Counted from the first letter of the stretch, positions 16,679 through 24,870 are shown. The stretch is DNA of 41,084 bases from Treponema sp. (GCA_017961705.1 JAGCWT010000099.1:1-41084); one strand, 5' to 3'. Notes: generated from the letters alone by a model not told the origin. A program made the numbers and translations.

Positions 16679-17560
16679 ATGGAAGAATCAAGCAAGTATT
16701 TGTTGGAAGGCCGCAAAACTTTTTTTATTTGCCCGGATGTCTCTATGTTTCCAGACACATATCTGGAAGACTACCTTAAGCGTGGTTATGAAACTTATAT
16801 AATCAATGATGACAGGATTTGCACCATAAAGGAAAAAGTCCAGGTTATCATTGACACCTTTAAGGATTCCATTCTGTTTTTTTACATTGACACGCAAATC
16901 GAAGACGTTAACTGGAAGGACTACATAAAGGAGCTTCAGGAAACTTACAAAGACTCCGTTCTGATAGGCGTTTTGTATGCAAAGCGCACCAAAGAGGATG
17001 AAATGCATACCCTGGAGCGCTACTACCTTTACGACATTGGCATAAAGTGCGGATGCATTGCCTTGGAGTATCAGAAAGAGAAAAATTTTTCCCTGATAGA
17101 CAAGGTTATGTTTGCAAACCAGGCTTGCGGACGAAGAAAGAACATAAGGGCCTTTTGTGATCTTTCCAGCACCGTTATCTTTAACTATGACAAAAAGAAA
17201 TGGCTCGGAAAAATTTCTGACGTTAGCCTAAGCCACTTTTCCTGCGTATTTGATTTGGAACCAAAGTTGCCCCTATATGAAAAGATTAACGACATTCTAG
17301 TTGATGTTAACGGTTTGCACCTTCATATAGACGGAATTTTTGTAGACTGCCGCCAGCTTGAAGACAGGAACCTCTTTATCTTTATCTTTGCCCAGCCAAA
17401 CGGAAAGCAGGGGCTTGACGAGGATGTAAAGACAAGGCTTTCCGAAAAGATTTACAGCCTTGTTACGGACAAGGTTAAGGGGCTACTTAGGGATTTGTTC
17501 CAGGAAGAGCACAAGCGGAACGCCGCAAATTCTTCAAAGACTAAATTTTTGTTTTCTTAA
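16679..17560 (+). CDS. PilZ-domain protein (putative c-di-GMP effector)
   Basis: A 293-residue protein. GAGAGAGGGG at 16664-16674 selects ATG 16679 over an upstream ATG at 16646 that overlaps the chemoreceptor stop. The N-terminal 145 residues have a response-regulator-like alpha/beta pattern (KTFFICPDVSMFPDTYLEDY, then DSILFFYIDTQIEDVNW, then DSVLIGVLYAKRT) without recognisable phosphorylation residues. The C-terminal part is PilZ-like: GRRKNIRAFCDLS resembles the RxxxR motif and KISDVSLSHFSC the following D/NxSxxG, here lacking the final Gly. Such proteins link c-di-GMP to motility, and its place behind a chemoreceptor fits. It ends before a strong bidirectional terminator. The ligand motif is imperfect, so binding needs testing. 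Confidence 0.72.
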   Translation: MEESSKYLLEGRKTFFICPDVSMFPDTYLEDYLKRGYETYIINDDRICTIKEKVQVIIDTFKDSILFFYIDTQIEDVNWKDYIKELQETYKDSVLIGVLYAKRTKEDEMHTLERYYLYDIGIKCGCIALEYQKEKNFSLIDKVMFANQACGRRKNIRAFCDLSSTVIFNYDKKKWLGKISDVSLSHFSCVFDLEPKLPLYEKINDILVDVNGLHLHIDGIFVDCRQLEDRNLFIFIFAQPNGKQGLDEDVKTRLSEKIYSLVTDKVKGLLRDLFQEEHKRNAANSSKTKFLFS

Positions 17561-17588
17561 GATTTAAGATTCATTGTTTTGCATAAAA

Positions 17589-17630
17589 AAAAGCCCTTGG
17601 TGCTTGGCATCAGGGGCTTTTATGTTTTAG
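17589..17630. terminator. Bidirectional terminator between convergent genes
   Basis: A 15-bp stem (AAAAGCCCTTGGTGC with GCATCAGGGGCTTTT, two G-T pairs) and a three-base loop TTG at 17589-17621. T-rich flanks serve the PilZ gene on plus, and the A run at 17585-17592 serves the exporter gene on minus. Confidence 0.9.
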
Positions 17631-17639
17631 CCTACGCTA

Positions 17640-18875
17640 TTAGTGGAACATCATAATAAGAACTTTGGAAACGATTACAACAGAGATAAGGGCAACAGGG
17701 TAGGTAGAAGCATAAGCAGATGCAACGTCTTCTGTTCCAGCTGTGTTGATAAGAGTTCCAAGGGCAGGTGTTGACGTCATACCACCAGTGATAGAGCCAA
17801 GGTTGTTAAGGAGGCTAAGCTTGAGCACGTACTTTGCAAAGAAGTAGCCTGCTATCATTGGAATGGTTGTCATTATGATACCGTAGATAAAGTAAACGCC
17901 TTCAAAATATGTTACGAAGTTTGCGCCACCAGGAATACCAGCACCAATCAAGAAGAGCATGAGTCCAAGCTCGCGGAAAACCTTGAGGGTCTCTGTCTTT
18001 GGTGTGATTGAGATGCTTCCGATGCGGGCAAAGTGTCCAAACATAAGGGAAACAACAAGACAACCGCCTGTAGTTGTAAGGTTGAATCCAAAAACCTTGA
18101 TTGAGCCAAGGATGATTCCCAATACAGCTGCTGCAGAAAATGCCATGAATCCGAATCCGTCAATTTCGATAAGGTTCTTGAGGGACTTCTTTTCTGAAGA
18201 TCCGTCGTCTGCAACAACAATCTTCTTGCGTTCCTCTGCCATGTTTGCACCAAGGATTTTGGGGATAATCTGGACAAAGAGTACAACGCCAACTACACCG
18301 TAAAGGTATGCAATTCCGTGGCCTACGGATACGATATTTTCAAGAGCTTCTCCAGCGGTTTCCTTTGCTGCGCTGAATGCCGGTGTTGAAGTGAGAGAGC
18401 CGGAGAGAAGACCTACGAGCATTGCAGCTGATTCAGCGATGCTTCTTTCTGAGCCCCACATCTTGTTGTCAAAGATGATGCAGCCTGCGCATGAAAGTCC
18501 ACCCATGAGGATTACAACAAGGGCTATCATAACGTATGAAGTGAAGTTCTTCTTAAAGTTGCCGATGAAGTTTGGACCTGCAATAAAGCCTACGGAAGTT
18601 ACAAAGAGGATAAGACCCATGTTTTCAACGACTTTTAATGCATTGTTGGTGTATGATTTTGCAACATCCCCGGCCTTAATTACGAGCTGGGCATCCAGGA
18701 ATTTGTAAAAGAATGCGCCTGCAAGAAGGGCGATGATAAAGACGCCGGCAGTTCCAAGCGAAACGCCTTTGATGGTGATTCTGCCGAGCAAGTAGCCGAC
18801 AGCCGCAATTGAAAAGACAAAGAACAAAAGGTAAGTGATTGCCTTTACGGAAAGAATTCCTCCAAAAAGTACCAT
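17640..18875 (-). CDS. AspT/YidE-family exchanger, candidate succinate exporter
   Basis: A 411-residue membrane protein with about 10-11 hydrophobic segments. The two halves carry matching motifs typical of the Asp-Al_Ex family: GLLSGSLTSTPAFSAAKE in the first and GSITGGMTSTPALGTLINTA in the second. Each half also has a conserved segment before it (LFVTSVGFIAGPNF and LFLIGAGIPGGANF). The two TrkA-C/RCK domains that many AspT proteins carry between halves are absent; only a short hydrophilic linker (ERKKIVVADDGSSEKKS) is present. Known relatives exchange aspartate/alanine or export succinate. It sits next to a fumarate reductase with its own promoter and GAGG ribosome site, so succinate export is the best guess. 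The substrate cannot be read from sequence. Confidence 0.82.
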   Translation of the reverse strand: MVLFGGILSVKAITYLLFFVFSIAAVGYLLGRITIKGVSLGTAGVFIIALLAGAFFYKFLDAQLVIKAGDVAKSYTNNALKVVENMGLILFVTSVGFIAGPNFIGNFKKNFTSYVMIALVVILMGGLSCAGCIIFDNKMWGSERSIAESAAMLVGLLSGSLTSTPAFSAAKETAGEALENIVSVGHGIAYLYGVVGVVLFVQIIPKILGANMAEERKKIVVADDGSSEKKSLKNLIEIDGFGFMAFSAAAVLGIILGSIKVFGFNLTTTGGCLVVSLMFGHFARIGSISITPKTETLKVFRELGLMLFLIGAGIPGGANFVTYFEGVYFIYGIIMTTIPMIAGYFFAKYVLKLSLLNNLGSITGGMTSTPALGTLINTAGTEDVASAYASTYPVALISVVIVSKVLIMMFH

Positions 18876-18911
18876 TTTGAAGACCTCGGTTTAATTAGTT
18901 AGAATGAATGT

Positions 18912-18940
18912 ATTCTAGCAAGATTGCAAACTTTTTTCAA
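18912..18940 (-). promoter_or_regulatory. Promoter of the exporter gene
   Basis: On the minus strand TTGAAA (18935-18940), a 17-bp spacer, and TAGAAT (18912-18917), 37 bp before the ATG at 18875. Confidence 0.6.
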
Positions 18941-18995
18941 TATATTATAGAAAGAAAACGCAATTTACGCATGGATGTAAATAGAATGACAGTCA

Positions 18996-19034
18996 AATAA
19001 AAAAAGAGCCGGAAGTCGTATTGACAACCGGCCC
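18996..19034 (-). terminator. Terminator of the hdr-flx-frd operon
   Basis: On the minus strand a stem GGGCCGG / CCGGCTC continues past two mismatches into GTC / GAC, loop AATAC, then a run of T (19005 down to 18996). It follows the frdA-like stop by 22 bp. Confidence 0.8.
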
Positions 19035-19056
19035 TGCTTTTCTAGACTAGGCTAGC

Positions 19057-20733
19057 TTAGTTCTTTACTGCACCGTTTTTGAATTCGTCGTTGCCACGGC
19101 CGTACTGGTCGTCTGCGCTTGAAGCGAATTCTGGATTTCCGTGTGTGTAGCGGGGAAGAAGCTTTGGAGAAACCAAGTCCTTCTTGATTCCTGCTGCATC
19201 ACGCTCCTTTTCGAAGTCCTTTACGTGCTGAAGGTTAAGGCCATCGGGTGCTGAGATTGACTTGAACATCTTTCCTGCTTCAATTCCAGCCTCGCGTCCG
19301 AATACAACTACGTCGAGCAGAGAGTTGCCCATAAGACGGTTTGTTCCGTGGACACCACCGGATGCCTCACCGGCAACAAGAAGGTTCTTTACGCTTGTGT
19401 GGCATGTCTTGTCAATTTCTACACCGCCGTTCTGATAGTGGAGTGTAGGATAGACAAGGATTGGTTCCTTGCGGATGTCTATGCCGTACTTGATGAACAT
19501 CTTGTACATTGCAGGAATGCTCTTCATGATTGTGCCTTCTCCGTGAATCATTTCGATCATCGGAGTGTCGAGCCATACAGCATCCTGTACGTCGTTCTTA
19601 ACACCGCGGCCGTTCTTTACTTCGCGGATGATACCGGAAGCGTTTACGTCGCGTGTTTCAAGCGGGTGAATGTATACTTCGCCATCTTTGTTGATGAGCT
19701 TTGCACCAAGAGAGCGCACCTTTTCGGTTACGAGCTTGCCCAAAATCTGTGTCGGGTAAGCGGCACCAGTTGGGTGGTACTGGAGTGAATCCTGGTACAA
19801 AAGCTTTGCGCCTGCGCGGTATGCCAATACAAGACCGTCTGCTGTTGCACCGTAGTGGTTTGATGTTGGGAATCCCTGGTAGTGCATGCGTCCTGCTCCA
19901 CCAGTTGCAATGATTACAACCTTTGCCTTTGCAATGCGGACTTCGTTTGTTTCCATGTTAAGGAGAACTGCACCTGCTGCTTCGCCCTTGCTGTTTTTAA
20001 TGAGCTCAATTGCAGATGTAAAGTCAACGACTGTAATGCTATCCTTGCGGTTGAATGTCTCGTCGCGCAAAGTACGCATGATTTCTGCACCGGAATAGTC
20101 CTTGCATGCGTGCATTCTCTTTCTTGAAGTTCCGCCACCGTGGGTTGTAACCATTGTGCCGTCTGCATCCTTATCGAATTCAACGCCAAGGTCATTGAGC
20201 CACTTGATTACGGAAGGAGCCTTGTTTACCAATGTGTATACAAGTTCCGGCTTTCCGTCAAAGTGTCCACCGCCGAATGCGTCAAGATAGTGCTGGGCAG
20301 GGGAGTCGTTTGGCTTGTCTGCTGCCTGGATTCCACCTTCTGCCATCATTGTGTTTGCATCACCAACACGGAGCTTTGTTACAAGAAGAACCTTTGCTCC
20401 GGCTTCGCTTGCCATGATTGCAGCTGAAGTTCCTGCTCCGCCGCCACCGATTACGAGAACGTCTGCCTCGTAGTCTACGTGGTCAAGGTTTACCTTGTCT
20501 GGTTCAATGCGCGGTTTTGCCTGGAGCATGTCTGCAAGTTCGTGGGGAGCCTTCTGACCCTTGTTGGGACCAATCTTGAGTTCCTCAAACTGGCTTGCAA
20601 TGCGGTCAGGATGGTATTCCTTGAGCAGCTGATCCTTTTCGTCTGCTGTAAGGCGCGCATGTTCAAACTTTAAGTTTTCATCACGTTTTGCCGCAACAAT
20701 CTTGGCGGCTTCGTCTAAATAGTTACCATACAT
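19057..20733 (-). CDS. frdA: Soluble fumarate reductase flavoprotein subunit (FrdA/TfrA-like) with long N-terminal extension
   Basis: A 558-residue flavoprotein of the fumarate reductase/succinate dehydrogenase family. The FAD-binding motif VLVIGGGGAGTSAAI starts near residue 92 instead of near residue 10, so there is a charged helical extension of about 85 residues (LTADEKDQLLKEYHPDRI). Family sites are intact: THGGGTSRKRMH near 197, ATGGAGR near 276, QYHPTGA at 318-324, ETRD at 359-362, the active-site region LHYQNGG near 431, and GVHGTNRLMGNSLLDVVVFG near 460. No signal peptide or membrane anchor. It would reduce fumarate to succinate in the cytoplasm with electrons from the adjacent iron-sulfur subunit. 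The gene ends a nine-gene operon and has a GGAG ribosome site. It could also run as a thiol:fumarate reductase (TfrA) type. Confidence 0.9.
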   Translation of the reverse strand: MYGNYLDEAAKIVAAKRDENLKFEHARLTADEKDQLLKEYHPDRIASQFEELKIGPNKGQKAPHELADMLQAKPRIEPDKVNLDHVDYEADVLVIGGGGAGTSAAIMASEAGAKVLLVTKLRVGDANTMMAEGGIQAADKPNDSPAQHYLDAFGGGHFDGKPELVYTLVNKAPSVIKWLNDLGVEFDKDADGTMVTTHGGGTSRKRMHACKDYSGAEIMRTLRDETFNRKDSITVVDFTSAIELIKNSKGEAAGAVLLNMETNEVRIAKAKVVIIATGGAGRMHYQGFPTSNHYGATADGLVLAYRAGAKLLYQDSLQYHPTGAAYPTQILGKLVTEKVRSLGAKLINKDGEVYIHPLETRDVNASGIIREVKNGRGVKNDVQDAVWLDTPMIEMIHGEGTIMKSIPAMYKMFIKYGIDIRKEPILVYPTLHYQNGGVEIDKTCHTSVKNLLVAGEASGGVHGTNRLMGNSLLDVVVFGREAGIEAGKMFKSISAPDGLNLQHVKDFEKERDAAGIKKDLVSPKLLPRYTHGNPEFASSADDQYGRGNDEFKNGAVKN

Positions 20734-20779
20734 AATATTTTCTCCTTAGGAATCGTCTGGGACGGTACGTCATGGGACG

Positions 20780-21463
20780 TTATTTTTCAATATCTCTCGT
20801 GTTATACAGTTCCTTGATTTTGTCCAAAGGATGGCTCATCATTGTCTGGATGGCTTCCTCGCACTTGCCTTCCTCGATTTCCTTTACGCGGTCAATAAGG
20901 TGCTGTGTCTGTGGCTGCAAGTACTTTCCGTTCAAGCGGCGGGCAAGTTCTGCAACCTGCGGGTGGCTAATTCCAGCCGGACATCTGCTTGAGCAGCATC
21001 CGCACATTACGCAGTCAAATGAAAGTTCTGCGCACTTTTCAAAGTCTCCGCGCTGGGCGTAAGCAATGTACTGCATTACGTTGAGGCTCTGTGTACAAGC
21101 CCTTGTACAGGCGTTGCATCCTACGCAAGAGTAGATTTCTGGGTAGAGCTGCATCATAACTGCCTGTTCAGGCTTAATCTTGTTGATGTCGTAAGTCTGC
21201 TTTACGAGAGGGAAGAAAGGAAGTGTTGCAATGTACATTCCCTGTTCAACCTTTGTAGAGCAGGCGAGTCCTGTGTAGAGCTGGTTTGAGCCTTCAATCC
21301 TGTAGATTGTTGCACAGGCTCCGCAGAAACCGTTGCGGCATCCGCAGCCTCTCTTGAGCTGGTAGCCTGCATATTCCATGGCATTCATTATTGTAAGTTC
21401 TGCCGGAACATCATATTTTTTGCCAAAAATGTAAATGGTAGCCATTTCTTTGTTTTCAGCCAT
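20780..21463 (-). CDS. frdB: Iron-sulfur electron-transfer subunit (FrdB/TfrB N-terminal-like, 2Fe-2S plus two 4Fe-4S)
   Basis: A 227-residue protein; GGAG before ATG 21463 rejects a longer frame starting at 21544. The N-terminal domain is a plant-type ferredoxin with cysteines 42, 47, 50 and 68 (CRNGFCGAC, then GLACSTKV). The C-terminal half has two four-iron motifs: CVGCNACTRACTQ (Thr where Pro is usual) and CVMCGCCSSRCPAG. The order 2Fe-2S then two cubanes resembles FrdB/SdhB, although the second part reads like bacterial 8Fe ferredoxin or HdrC. No separate membrane-anchor genes (frdC/frdD) follow. It most likely wires electrons from the Hdr/Flx part to the flavoprotein. It lies 46 bp before the frdA-like gene and 90 bp after flxA, the latter gap containing a hairpin. 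Confidence 0.82.
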   Translation of the reverse strand: MAENKEMATIYIFGKKYDVPAELTIMNAMEYAGYQLKRGCGCRNGFCGACATIYRIEGSNQLYTGLACSTKVEQGMYIATLPFFPLVKQTYDINKIKPEQAVMMQLYPEIYSCVGCNACTRACTQSLNVMQYIAYAQRGDFEKCAELSFDCVMCGCCSSRCPAGISHPQVAELARRLNGKYLQPQTQHLIDRVKEIEEGKCEEAIQTMMSHPLDKIKELYNTRDIEK

Positions 21464-21502
21464 TTGTTTTACTCCGTAAAAAAAATTAATGGTTAAACGA
21501 AA

Positions 21503-21542
21503 GGTGAACAGGCTGAACAAAAGCGCCCGGCCCTTGTTCACC
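21503..21542 (-). promoter_or_regulatory. Hairpin between flxA and the FrdB-like gene
   Basis: A perfect 8-bp inverted repeat (GGTGAACA at 21503-21510 and TGTTCACC at 21535-21542) encloses a second, alternative 6-bp pair GAACAA/TTGTTC. No T run suggests termination. It may stabilise or process the long mRNA, setting different levels for the flx-hdr and frd parts. Confidence 0.4.
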
Positions 21543-21552
21543 ATCCATTGTA

Positions 21553-22383
21553 CTAGTATTCGCCCGGCAGTTCAGCCAGCTGTGTAAAGCTGAATACAGG
21601 ACCGTCTTTGCAAACAAACTTGTTTCCTACGTTGCATCTTCCGCATTTGCCGATTCCGCACTTCATGCGCATTTCAAGCGTAGTGAATACGTTTTCGTCC
21701 TTGAAGCCAAGCTTCTTAAGGGCATCGAGCGAAAGGTGGATGAGGATTGGCGGACCACACATGATTACCGTCATGCTTGGATCCGGGTTCATTTCCGTAA
21801 CGTAAGGAGGAACGAATCCTACGTGGCCGTCCCAGTCATCCTGTGCACGGTCAATCGTAAGGTCAAGCTCCAGGTTGGGTGCGTGTGCCCATTCTTCCTG
21901 CAGCTGCTTAAGGAAAACAAGATCCTGCTTGCTGCGGCTTCCGTAGATTACCTGAATGCGGCCATAGTCTGAGCGGTGTGCAAGCATGTAGTCAACAACA
22001 GAGTGAACTGGTGCAAGACCAATACCACCTGCGATTACAAGGATGTCTTTTCCCTTGAATGTTGTGTCTACAGGGAATCCGTTTCCGATTGGACCGCGGA
22101 TTGCAATCTGCTGACCAGGCTGTGCGTTGTGGAGCCATGTGGTTACGCAACCGCACTTCTTTATTGAAAACTGCATGTATTCCTGCACGGTCGGTGAAGA
22201 TGTTATAGAAATCATGCTTTCGCCAACACCTGGAACAATCAGCATGGCGCACTGACCAGGCTTGTGCTCAAAGAGCTTCTTTCCGTCCAAGCCGACTACG
22301 CGGAATGACTTTACGTCTGGCGTTTCGTCAAACATTTCTTTGATTACACCCACGTAAGGAATGAATGATTCGTTTGATTCCAT
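21553..22383 (-). CDS. flxA: FlxA-like NAD(P)H:acceptor subunit (FAD/NAD and 2Fe-2S)
   Basis: A 276-residue member of the ferredoxin-NADP reductase-like superfamily, close in layout to the gamma subunit of sulfhydrogenase and dihydroorotate dehydrogenase electron-transfer subunit. An FAD domain (residues about 15-105, ending in IAIRGPIGNGFP) leads into an NAD-binding Rossmann part (DILVIAGGIGLAPVHSVVDY, IQVIYGSRSKQDLVF, MTVIMCGPPILI). The 2Fe-2S site is near the C-terminus: CGIGKCGRCNVGNKFVC, spacing C-x4-C-x2-C-x7-C. In FlxABCD-HdrABC complexes FlxA takes electrons from NADH. The ATG overlaps the stop of the upstream gene (TAATG) with GGAGG before it, so the subunits are made in step. Confidence 0.85.
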   Translation of the reverse strand: MESNESFIPYVGVIKEMFDETPDVKSFRVVGLDGKKLFEHKPGQCAMLIVPGVGESMISITSSPTVQEYMQFSIKKCGCVTTWLHNAQPGQQIAIRGPIGNGFPVDTTFKGKDILVIAGGIGLAPVHSVVDYMLAHRSDYGRIQVIYGSRSKQDLVFLKQLQEEWAHAPNLELDLTIDRAQDDWDGHVGFVPPYVTEMNPDPSMTVIMCGPPILIHLSLDALKKLGFKDENVFTTLEMRMKCGIGKCGRCNVGNKFVCKDGPVFSFTQLAELPGEY

Positions 22384-23435
22384 TATTTTGCGCCTCCTTC
22401 CGCATTGTCCTGTGGCAGTTCATTGTATGCCTTGATTACCTTTACCACGTTCATGTGGATTGGGCAACTTTCAAGGCAGCGTCCGCATCCTACGCAAGAG
22501 AATACGTCGTTGTGGGCCATGGGGTAGTAGACGAGCTTGTGCATGAACCTCTGCCTGAACCTTTCTTTCTGGGTAAGGCGTGGGTTTGCAGCGGCCATCT
22601 GGGTAAAGTCTGAATACATACAGGAGTCCCAGCACCTTGACTGCTTGATTCCGCCGTTGGACTTAAAGTCGCGTACGTCAAAGCACATACAGGTTGGGCA
22701 GATGTAGGTACAAGTTCCGCATCCAAGACAAGTCTGGGAAAGGTCAGCCCAAATCTTTGAGTTGAAGATTTTCATCATGTCCTTGCCCTGCCACTTGCTC
22801 AAGTCAATGTGGGCGAATGGAAGCTTTTCTACTTTTGCCTTGATTGAATCTTCTTCTTTCTTGACTTCTGAATCATTTTCTTCAGTCAGGAGGCTCTTTG
22901 CCTTTTCAATGAACTTCTCTCCCTTTGGAGTGTTTGCGCGGAAGAAGAATTTTCCTCCTGCAAGCCATGAAGTTACGTCTCCGGCAGGATTCCATGCTTC
23001 AAGTCCGTAAGCTGAGCAGAAACAAGTCTGGGCAGGATCCGTACATGCAAGGGTTACGACAGTTGCATGGTCACGGCGGTTCTTGTAGTAGGAATCAACG
23101 GGAGTCATCTTAAGGTATACTTCGTCGATTATGTCAAAGCCTTTTGCGTCACAGGCGCGTACACCGAAGATCACAAAGTCCTGAAGGTCCTTGCGGGGGT
23201 CTTCGATTTCTACTGTCTGACCGTTCATCTTGTAGTTAACAAGATTTTCTGTCTTTGGGAAGAAGAAGTCCTTTGCGCTTCTTACTGTTTTTAATGCAGA
23301 AGAAAGCTTTACGCCTTTTTCCCACTTTGCAAAGTCTGCCTTGCCCGATTTGTTGTCTACGGGAAGGTAGAGCTCTTCTTTTGTTCCCAGAAGTTCAAAG
23401 AGGCTGTCTATTTTTTCACATGAAATTGAAAGCAT
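22383..23435 (-). CDS. flxB: FlxB-like 4Fe-4S electron-transfer subunit (sulfhydrogenase beta type)
   Basis: A 350-residue protein. The first 160 residues carry a pattern shared with sulfhydrogenase beta subunits (FVIFGVRACDAKGFDIIDEV, then VTLACTDPAQTCFCS). Then come two four-iron motifs: CLGCGTCTYICPTCMCFD near 236 and CVGCGRCLESCPIHMN near 313. The intervening KQSRCWDSCMYSDFT supplies extra cysteines. No transmembrane segment. It should pass electrons from FlxA to the next iron-sulfur subunit. GGAGG precedes the ATG, which overlaps the flxC stop. The A-D letter assignment for this and the next gene is by operon order and is the less certain part of the naming. Confidence 0.78.
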   Translation of the reverse strand: MLSISCEKIDSLFELLGTKEELYLPVDNKSGKADFAKWEKGVKLSSALKTVRSAKDFFFPKTENLVNYKMNGQTVEIEDPRKDLQDFVIFGVRACDAKGFDIIDEVYLKMTPVDSYYKNRRDHATVVTLACTDPAQTCFCSAYGLEAWNPAGDVTSWLAGGKFFFRANTPKGEKFIEKAKSLLTEENDSEVKKEEDSIKAKVEKLPFAHIDLSKWQGKDMMKIFNSKIWADLSQTCLGCGTCTYICPTCMCFDVRDFKSNGGIKQSRCWDSCMYSDFTQMAAANPRLTQKERFRQRFMHKLVYYPMAHNDVFSCVGCGRCLESCPIHMNVVKVIKAYNELPQDNAEGGAK

Positions 23436-24421
23436 TATTTACCTCCATGAGCTGCATCGTCGCGTTCATATACGATGCTTGTTTCAGCATCTTTTGCAGT
23501 GTCGTATGTTAGCATTGGCGGCTTTGTTTCCATGTCGCTTCCTGCAATATACGGTCCGTAAATCTCGTTGATGTCTTTTGCAAACTTGCGGTTAATCAGG
23601 TGGAGCGGAATGTGCTGCGGACATACGCGTGAACATTCGCCACAGTCTGTACAGCGGCCTGCAACATGCCATGCACGGATGATGTGGTAAAGGTTTTCTT
23701 CGAATGAGTTTGCGGCAACTTTCTGTGAAGTGTACAGATTGTTGTTGTCGAATACACATTTTTCACAAGTACATGCTGGACATGCGTCGCGGCAGGCATT
23801 GCACCTTATGCAGCGGGAGAACTGGTCGCGCCAGAAGTCAAAGCGTTCTTCTTCGCTCATTGCCTCAAGTTTTGCAACCTCGTCAAAGCGTCCACTTTCA
23901 AGAAGGTCTCCGTCTTCTCCGATCAGCTCATCAAAAGTAACGTGCTTCTTGCTCTTGCAGTTTGTGCAGCGTTCTGCTTCTTTGCCAGATTCTGGGTCTG
24001 CCATAGAATTGCAAGGAACACCAACCACGTAGACGTCGTCCCTGTTTATGCGGTTTTCCTTGAGCAGCTCCGTAAAGCTGTAGGTGTCGCATGGCTTAAG
24101 GAATACGAGTACCATTTCCTGGGGAATTGGTGCTTCGGCGGCGTTAGGATCACGCTGTTTTGCCATTACGTTGTTTGTTCTTGTGGTAGACTTTGCAATT
24201 TCAATTTCCCTTGTGATTTTTACAAGGTACTTTGAAAGGTTTGCACCGCACCACTGGTTGTATACGAAATTCTTTTCAATGTCGCCGGCATCGGTGAAGA
24301 CACCCGGAGTTACGTCGTAGTCAAAGAGGCCGCGCCTCCAGCCCACAACACGCTGGACTTTTCCGGATGAAAGGAGTTCCTTTGCCTTTGACACAAGCTC
24401 TTTTGTTAAATCTTCTTGCAT
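23435..24421 (-). CDS. flxC: FlxC-like 4Fe-4S subunit
   Basis: A 328-residue protein; GGAGG seven bases before ATG 24421 rejects a longer frame beginning at 24523 that would lie in the upstream gene. The first half has a hydrogenase-beta-like alpha/beta pattern (MVLVFLKPCDTYSFTELLKE, then VYVVGVPCNSMADPE, then CTNCKSKKH). The second half has two ferredoxin clusters (CIRCNACRDACPACTCEKC and CTDCGECSRVCPQH). The start lies inside the flxD gene and the stop overlaps flxB, so it is translationally coupled on both sides. Together with FlxB it forms the iron-sulfur wire between the NADH-oxidising subunit and the HdrA flavin. FlxB and FlxC look like distant paralogues of one another. Confidence 0.78.
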   Translation of the reverse strand: MQEDLTKELVSKAKELLSSGKVQRVVGWRRGLFDYDVTPGVFTDAGDIEKNFVYNQWCGANLSKYLVKITREIEIAKSTTRTNNVMAKQRDPNAAEAPIPQEMVLVFLKPCDTYSFTELLKENRINRDDVYVVGVPCNSMADPESGKEAERCTNCKSKKHVTFDELIGEDGDLLESGRFDEVAKLEAMSEEERFDFWRDQFSRCIRCNACRDACPACTCEKCVFDNNNLYTSQKVAANSFEENLYHIIRAWHVAGRCTDCGECSRVCPQHIPLHLINRKFAKDINEIYGPYIAGSDMETKPPMLTYDTAKDAETSIVYERDDAAHGGK

Positions 24422-24870
24422 CTTAAGTCCTCCAAGCGTTTGTTTTCGCCGAGTTCCGTAATCTGCTTTACGAATGAATTCATGATTCCTGCAAAGCGTA
24501 CGCCTTCTGCGGCTGAGCACCATTCAACTCTTGTGCGTTCCTTTTCTATGCCAAGGTAATTCAGCATGGAGAAAAGAAGTGTCATGCGGCGGCGGGCAAA
24601 GTAGTTGCCGCTTGTGTAGTGGCAGTCTCCCGGGTGGCATCCGCAGAGAATTACTCCGTCGGCACCCCTCTGGAATGCGCGCAGAACGAACATTGGGTTC
24701 AGGCGGCATGAGCAGGGAATGCGGATAATCTTTACGTTGGTGGGGTAGTCCAGGCGGTTGTTTCCAGCAAGGTCAGCCCCGGCGTAGGAACACCAGTTGC
24801 AGCAGAAAGCCACAATCTTGGGAACCCACTGTTTATTTTCAGTATTTGTTGTTTCTTCGCTCATAAGCAT
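24406..24870 (-). CDS. flxD: FlxD/MvhD-like [2Fe-2S] linker subunit
   Basis: A 154-residue protein with the MvhD/FlxD cysteine pattern: AFCCNWCSYAGADLAG near residue 22, IPCSCRLNP near 52, GVILCGCHPGDCHY near 75, then RRRMTLLFSMLNYLGIEKER and VEWCSAAEG. In methanogens and sulfate reducers this subunit docks an electron-donating module (hydrogenase, formate dehydrogenase or FlxABC) onto HdrA and carries a 2Fe-2S cluster. Here the donor module is FlxABC. An alternative ATG six bases downstream (24864) is possible, and no clear ribosome site distinguishes them. It lies 58 bp after hdrA and overlaps flxC by 16 bp. Confidence 0.88.
   Translation of the reverse strand: MLMSEETTNTENKQWVPKIVAFCCNWCSYAGADLAGNNRLDYPTNVKIIRIPCSCRLNPMFVLRAFQRGADGVILCGCHPGDCHYTSGNYFARRRMTLLFSMLNYLGIEKERTRVEWCSAAEGVRFAGIMNSFVKQITELGENKRLEDLRCKKI

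Noticed and set aside
14544-16679. Start of the PilZ gene at ATG 16646 overlapping the chemoreceptor stop
   Set aside because: No ribosome site there, whereas GAGAGAGGGG stands before ATG 16679.
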